A stretch of 64,000 bases of DNA, taken from Aulostomus chinensis. Lineage: Eukaryota; Chordata; Actinopteri; Syngnathiformes; Aulostomidae. The notes under the pieces were generated by a model that saw nothing but the letters and a program-made list of their open reading frames with translations, ran no database searches and was not told the origin of the DNA. The position numbers and the translations under genes are program-made. The stretch covers positions 20,676,383 to 20,740,382 of the forward strand of contig JBBMOA010000016.1 in the NCBI GenBank assembly GCA_037954235.1, written 5' to 3'. This document shows positions 59,360 to 64,000 of this stretch, piece after piece; within the stretch, counting starts at the first letter, position 1; every line of letters starts with the position of its first letter.

Positions 59360-62300
59360 GTGAGTTCACACCTTGGAAATGTTTTTTCTACTGTTTTGAG
59401 GGGAAAAAAACACTATTAGCTTGATGACAGCAGTGACAATATTGGACAAGAAGTGGCTGACGCCTTCCCAGTGATAGCCAGCGAATCCCATCTGTCTGTT
59501 TAAAAGCATACATTCAGTTTTACTGCCCACCTCAAAGCCTCTCATTTGACTTTTTTGGGGGGTTTTCCTTTTTTCTCCAGCTTCTAAGCAGAAGCTGCTA
59601 CGTCAGGCTCTCATGCCTACCCTAGTGGCTTTGTTCCGACAGGACCCCGAGTCCCTTCCCTTCCGTCTGCCGGTGGACCCTCAGATACTGGGAATACCTG
59701 TACGTATCCAAACTAGTAACCCAACTAACCTGATAAAGGACTGGTCTGGCTACAATTTTTCAAGTTTGACTTTGAAATCAATATTTTTTTTAAGTTTCAA
59801 GACTTAATATCATTGTTCAATGCACGGTCTTTGCCACTTTTTAACCAGGACTATTTTGAAGTTGTGAAGAAGCCCATGGACCTGTCAACTATCTGGAGGA
59901 AGTTGAACACTGGGCAATACCAGGACCCGTGGCAGTATATCGAAGACGTCTGGCTAATTTTCAACAATGCCTGGCTCTACAACAAAAAGACGTCACCCGT
60001 CTATCATTATTGCTCCAAGCTGGCCGCGGTGTTTGAGAAGGAGATCGATCCTATCATGAAGAGCCTGGGATACTGCTGCGGAAGGAAGGTAAGGCACAAC
60101 CTCATACGGTCAGGCATGATTCCGCTCAAGCCCCTTTCCTTTCTCAACAAATTATTCCAGGTTCTTGAATCTTGTAGCCTCTGATTCAGTCAATGCCTCA
60201 TGGCAATGCCCATTCATGGCAATGCCCATCAAACTGATTAGCAAACTCAGCCAAACTAATAAACTTGTAATATTTTAAAACGTCTTCGTGTATGCTGGAC
60301 ATGACAGTGTACAAACAAAACTTATAAAAAAGAAAAGATCAAAGTGAAAGCAAGTTTCTCTACATACTATTATTTCTCTTGGTCAGCTGAGGTGAGCTCT
60401 TTCAATGACTTTTCCTCTTTGTCTCTTGTTGTTACAGTTGACCTTCTACCCCAGTGCGATAACCTGTGATGGAAGAGACTTCTGCCAAATCCAACGCGAC
60501 ACCATTTATTTTAGCTACAAGAACAGGTAAGGCCAAGTAACACATTAGAACACAAGCAACATACAAATCAGAAAAAAATACCAGCACTACTACTACGAAA
60601 AATAATAATAACACTAAAAATGATAATAATCATAATAATATTGACTTTAAAATATTTTGGCTGTGAAAATGCAGCCAAGTGATACAACCTTCATTGTCTC
60701 TTCTTGTTATTTGCACACTGATTATATTTCCAACAATGGTGCAGTAACAGATATGTTTCGGTTTGTCTTCAACTGGTTATCCTGGAACCATTTCCATACT
60801 GGATTTAACCAAAATACGGGCTTTTTGCTGGCAGGTTCAACATCTGTGAGAGGTGTTTCAACGCATTCCAGGGCAACAGTATTCCCCTGAGACATGACAT
60901 CTCCATGCCTTGGATGTGAGTACCATTCACACTTCCAGACTAGCTTTGAGCCTCAAGTGTCCGATGCTGATATTAGTAGTCTCCACATCACAATGTTGTA
61001 ACTTCTGTGGTATTATTGATTTATTTACTGGAATGAAATCACTGAAAAGTGTTAGACATCGGGACAGTTCTTGGAGATGGTGAGTGGTTTCTGCTGTGGT
61101 CACAATGAATCATACTGATAGGACTTCAACTAGTAAGGGCAAGTAATCTGGTTATTACTGCAAAAATAAACTGTTGGATGACAGTTCATGTAGTTGCAGT
61201 AGACCTGAGGATAATCTTGATCTAGTTTCCATAATGGGAATGTTTTTATCGTTATTGTTCTTGTCATTTAGTTTGTCTTATGTTCTTTCCCACAGAACAA
61301 AGATGAAAAAAAATAAGTTCCAGCCAATGAGGAATGACAATTATGTCCCTGAAATGTAAGTCGCCCTCTAAATTAATTTACTGTGCTAAATGTAGTCACC
61401 TCTGTACTGAAGAGGGCTGAGCGGGATGTTTCAACAATGTTAACTCTGAGTAGGTGTCTGACGTTTGCCCTGTCATTCTCAGGTTTGTCAGCTGTATCGA
61501 CTGCAGTCGCAAAATGCACCAGATTTGTGTGCTGCATCATCACACTGTATCGCTGTCAGGGTGAGCCATATTTTACACAACTTTGGAAAATATACTTGTA
61601 ATTTATATCCCTGGACATACTCAAGAATTGTGCAAGGCTGTGCCATGTGGCAAGTGTCATCTTCCGAGTGCCCGTGAACGCTGTTTAACTTGTAAATGTA
61701 ACCGTTTATTTGTTTCCTCCAAATCATAGATTTACATGTGACAACTGCCTCAAGAAGTCGAACAGGAGGAGGCAGGAGAACAAATTTATGGCCAAAAGTA
61801 AGTGGGAAATATGTTCCTCACCTGCTTCATGCAATTCTTCTATTTTGCAGTTTGAGAAAAACAGATACTTTTATGAACTCTGCTAAAATGGTTGTCTGGT
61901 CTTTTGCAGGGCTTCCCCAAACTGTGCTGGGCAACTACCTGGAGAACCGGGTTAATGACCTCCTCAGACAGCAGAACCAGCCTGGAGCAGGCAAGGTCAC
62001 CATCCGTGTAGTCCATGCCGCAAATAAGATGGTGCATGTCCAGCCAAGCATGGCGTCCAGGTAGAAGATTAAGTCCTTGGTCCAGTAAATAACATGAAAC
62101 AACAGGGTTTCATGGCTGATAACACCATTTGTTAGATTCTTTTTACCACCAGTGTAACTGCAAGCTTTGTGTTAACTGTTTTCCTGAACCCATCTATTTA
62201 ATTTCTTTTTCTCTAGGTTTGTGGACAACGGAGAGATGCCTGACTGCTTCCCCTATGTTTCGAAGGCATTATTTGCCTTCCAAGAATTGGATGGAGCAGA

Positions 62301-63412
62301 TGTTTGCTTTTTTGGGATGCACGTGCAGGAGTACGGCTCCAACTGCCCGCCTCCCAACAACAGAAAAGTTTACATCGCTTCCCTGGATAGTGTGCACTTT
62401 TTCCAGCCTCAAAACCTCAGAACAGCAGTGTATCATGAGATCCTGCTTGGTTACTTGGACTATGTCAAGAGACGAGGGTAAGCAAACAGCTCAAATCTTG
62501 TGAGACAAAACCCAACCTTGGCGCATTGTGATTTCACAGTTAAATAATATGAATTAATTTCTTTGACGTCACCCGCAATTCATTGATGTCCATGTCTCCT
62601 GTCTCAGGTTTACAGCAGCTCACATTTGGTCCTGTCCACCCCGTGATGGGCAGGATTACATCTTTCATCGTCGTCCAGCAGACCAGAAAATCCCAGACCC
62701 TGAGCGTCTGCGGAACTGGTACAAGAAGATGCTGGACAAGGGTGTGGCTGAGGGCATAGTCCATAACTATAAGGTAGGACTTGTTTTAACCATAAAGACA
62801 ATCCCCCAACCTTCAAAGTTAGCCCATGACAGACAATATCCTAACACTAGGTAGTATGTGGAGCTTTCCATCACTGTACATTTTAATGTATTTTGTCCTC
62901 TTTTCCCCTCAGGACATCTTCCAACATGCGGTAGATTCCTCTCTTACAAGTGTCACGCAGCTACCGTATTTTAATGGTGACGTCTGGCCCCTGGACCTGG
63001 AGGAGTGTGTCCAGGAGCAGGAGGAGGATGAGGGTGAAAATCTTACCCAGTTACTCTATACCAGAATGGAGCAAAATGAGGTATGTACATCTATTTTTCT
63101 TTTATCTAGCTGCTTATTTTTTTTACAGGATTAATATGAAGCGTATTAATGCTGCATTGATCCTGTCAGCTGATCCTGTCCCCTCTAAATTCCCAGGATT
63201 ACTTTGTCATCAGACTCAATGAGGAACTGACTGCCAATACCCAGCGCCCCATCATGGACCCAGACCCCCCGATCAATTTTAACCTGATGGATAGTTATGG
63301 CCCCTTCCTTAAACTTGCGAGAGACAAGAATCTAGAGTTCAGTTCTCTCAGGAGGGCCAAGTGGAGCACAATGTGTATGTTGCTGGAGCTCCATTATTGG
63401 TACATTTCTTAG
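59312..63412 (+). CDS. ep300-like: Compact p300/CBP-like lysine acetyltransferase (bromodomain-RING/PHD-HAT)
   Basis: Nuclear acetyl-CoA:lysine acetyltransferase and transcriptional coactivator by family. Thirteen exons join in phase: 59312-59359, 59581-59699, 59849-60088, 60438-60526, 60835-60915, 61296-61355, 61483-61560, 61730-61797, 61910-62060, 62217-62477, 62608-62773, 62913-63080 and 63197-63412, giving about 580 residues. The bromodomain (residues about 22-132) keeps the acetyl-lysine Asn in FNNAWLYN. RING/PHD motifs follow (CERCF, CIDCSRKMHQICVLHH, FTCDNC), then the HAT core with LDS, LRTAVYHE, HIWSCPP, DQKIP and WYKKML. RLPQTVLGNYLENRVND, VVHA and FVIRL resemble p300 more than CBP. 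It lacks the Lys-rich autoinhibitory loop, ZZ and TAZ2, and no KIX or TAZ1 was seen. A possible earlier exon is 58988-59042. The true 5' start is unknown, and a diverging pseudogene cannot be excluded, but no stop or frameshift was found. Confidence 0.85.
59581..59699 (+). CDS. ep300-like: Acetyltransferase exon: bromodomain helix Z
   Basis: Codes (A)SKQKLLRQALMPTLVALFRQ, then DPESLPFRLPVDPQILGIP, matching the start of the p300/CBP bromodomain (RQALMPTLEALYRQDPESLPFR). The donor GTACGT follows Pro directly. Confidence 0.93.
59849..60088 (+). CDS. ep300-like: Acetyltransferase exon (240 nt): bromodomain core
   Basis: Codes DYFEVVKKPMDLSTI through SLGYCCGRK. The acetyl-lysine-binding Asn in FNNAWLYN and the ZA-loop residues are present. 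KKTSPVYHYC replaces the usual RKTSRVYKYC, a small change near the binding rim. Confidence 0.96.
60438..60915 (+). CDS. ep300-like: Acetyltransferase exons: RING-like part
   Basis: Two exons, 60438-60526 and 60835-60915. The first codes LTFYPSAITCDGRDFCQIQRD and the second codes FNICERCFNAFQGNSIPLRHD. In p300 the first segment carries a CC pair (LCCYG); here only one Cys remains (ITCDG), so one metal ligand may be lost. CERCF is conserved. Confidence 0.9.
61296..61797 (+). CDS. ep300-like: Acetyltransferase exons: PHD-like part
   Basis: Three exons: 61296-61355, 61483-61560 and 61730-61797. They code ITKMKKNKFQPMRNDNYVPE, then FVSCIDCSRKMHQICVLHHH, then FTCDNCLKKSNRRRQENKF. The Cys/His pattern of the p300 PHD is intact. 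All three junctions keep phase. Confidence 0.9.
61910..62773 (+). CDS. ep300-like: Acetyltransferase exons: HAT core
   Basis: Exons 61910-62060, 62217-62477 and 62608-62773. LENRVNDLLRQQNQP, VDNGEMPDCFPYVSKALFAF, CFFGMHVQEYGSNCPPP, LDSVHFF, LRTAVYHEILLGYLDYV, HIWSCPP, DYIFH, DQKIP and NWYKKMLDKG are all in place. These contain the acetyl-CoA contacts (Ser, Arg, Trp) and the Tyr proposed as general acid in p300. Confidence 0.95.
62913..63412 (+). CDS. ep300-like: Acetyltransferase last exons: HAT C-terminal lobe and stop
   Basis: Exons 62913-63080 and 63197-63412. They code DIFQHAVDSSLTSVTQLPYF, an acidic segment (QEQEEDEGEN), LYTRMEQNE, DYFVIRLNEE and LEFSSLRRAKWSTMCMLLEL, then HYWYIS and TAG. 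The stop is directly followed by GTGAGAG, a good donor-like sequence, so the stop may have arisen at an old exon end. Confidence 0.9.
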
Positions 63413-64000
63413 GTGAGAGTCAAGGTTCTCTCGGGTTCTTGACTTTGGCCTTTGGCTGTGACTCAAGACAATACTGGTATTTAAAATATTCCTCCAAGCT
63501 AGCTTAATGTTGAATTAGGACGAGCAGCTCACAAACTACCGCAGCAAAACTAACTGCAGAATTGGAGGTTGCCTTGTATTTCTCTATCAAGTTTCATCAA
63601 GCAGGGGTGCTGTCTGTAGTTGCAGCACAGGCTCCAGCCTCAACAAGTTAAAGGCTTCAACAACTGCAGCCACAACCTCCACAGGGGCAGTTCAACATGG
63701 GACAATCAGCAGTGTCATTTTAACTGCAGTAGTATGTGAAGAAATCCTCATCCGTCTTTCCAAGTCCACTTCTCTCCTTGCACTTTTGGTGGAAAAGCAA
63801 TGTAACATGGATGTGTCAGAAGTTCTGATTGATGGCACATAAAGCAAATGCATGTCTTCCAAAAAGGAACATATAAACAAATCCTGCAATTAAACAGACT
63901 TAATTTTCTTCATGTTTCATTCATTCACTCCAGGTCAATATTTTATCCTCCTCGTATTCCTTTTGATGTCATCACTCCTTGCTTTTATTTCTTTGCACAT
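63413..64000. other. Downstream of the acetyltransferase stop
   Basis: No ZZ or TAZ2 coding sequence is visible. A Gln/Pro-rich frame at about 63653-63722 (LQQLQPQPPQGQFNMGQSAV) may be debris of the p300 C-terminal region. The remainder is unrecognised. Confidence 0.5.

Larger units (their letters stand above)
54308..63413 (+). repeat. Segmental duplication, right copy (holds the intact acetyltransferase)
   Basis: Direct-orientation partner of 44572-50762, separated by about 3.5 kb of SINEs and a hAT relic. It keeps about 2.3 kb (58.2-60.45 kb, including the bromodomain exons) and about 670 bases of HAT core that the left copy has lost. It lacks about 300 bases present at 47565-47873 and the retroposon at about 45173-45625. 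Confidence 0.9.

Noticed and set aside
1..64000. CRISPR arrays, operons, prophage, endogenous retrovirus
   Set aside because: No regularly spaced repeats, no bacterial gene organisation, and no gag-pol-env or LTR pattern was seen; the window is eukaryotic.

Overview
The window looks like teleost fish nuclear DNA. It has multi-exon vertebrate genes with GT-AG introns, long CA/GT and GGATGG-type repeats, a Rex3 retrotransposon, tRNA-headed SINEs ending in ATGGATGG, hAT and PIF/Harbinger DNA transposons and L1-type LINE debris. There is no sign of prokaryotic, plasmid or viral organisation, and I saw no endogenous retrovirus.

Left half (about 12.2-30.4 kb, + strand): one gene for a Cys-loop GABA-A receptor subunit, closest by recall to the pi subunit (gabrp; the fish-only zeta subunit is the main alternative). 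Eight coding exons with consistent phases can be placed: the end of the N-terminal linker, the ligand-binding domain with the Cys-loop, M1, M2-M3, and a last exon with a short M3-M4 loop, M4 and stop. The signal-peptide exon was not found and should lie upstream of 12.2 kb. The introns carry microsatellites, two hairpins, a SINE, and a hAT element (25,606-26,494) with perfect 15-bp terminal repeats and an 8-bp target duplication, nested inside an older repeat. Upstream (1-12 kb) is gene-poor, with SINEs, a broken Harbinger transposase and a degenerate RecQ-like helicase fragment.

Middle (30.4-44.5 kb): apparently gene-free. It holds a possible long 3' UTR, a degenerate Rex3 LINE (about 35.9-37.96 kb), SINE fragments, long GT tracts and unique AT-rich sequence.

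Right part (44.5-63.4 kb, + strand genes): a direct segmental duplication of a unit holding antisense L1 debris followed by a p300/CBP-like lysine acetyltransferase. The right copy (59.3-63.4 kb) has 13 in-phase exons, about 580 residues, coding bromodomain, RING/PHD and the full HAT core with the expected acetyl-CoA and catalytic residues. It lacks the lysine-rich autoinhibitory loop of p300 and stops right after the HAT domain, without ZZ or TAZ2. No KIX, TAZ1 or other N-terminal p300 domain was seen. The left copy (about 48.4-50.8 kb) is a decayed pseudogene lacking the bromodomain, the Cys/His PHD exon and the HAT core, with frameshifts and in-frame stops. Between the copies lie SINEs and a broken ZMYM1/hAT-type transposase on the - strand. 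The compact acetyltransferase is the most unusual object here. All homology calls are from recall of family sequences, not from searches.
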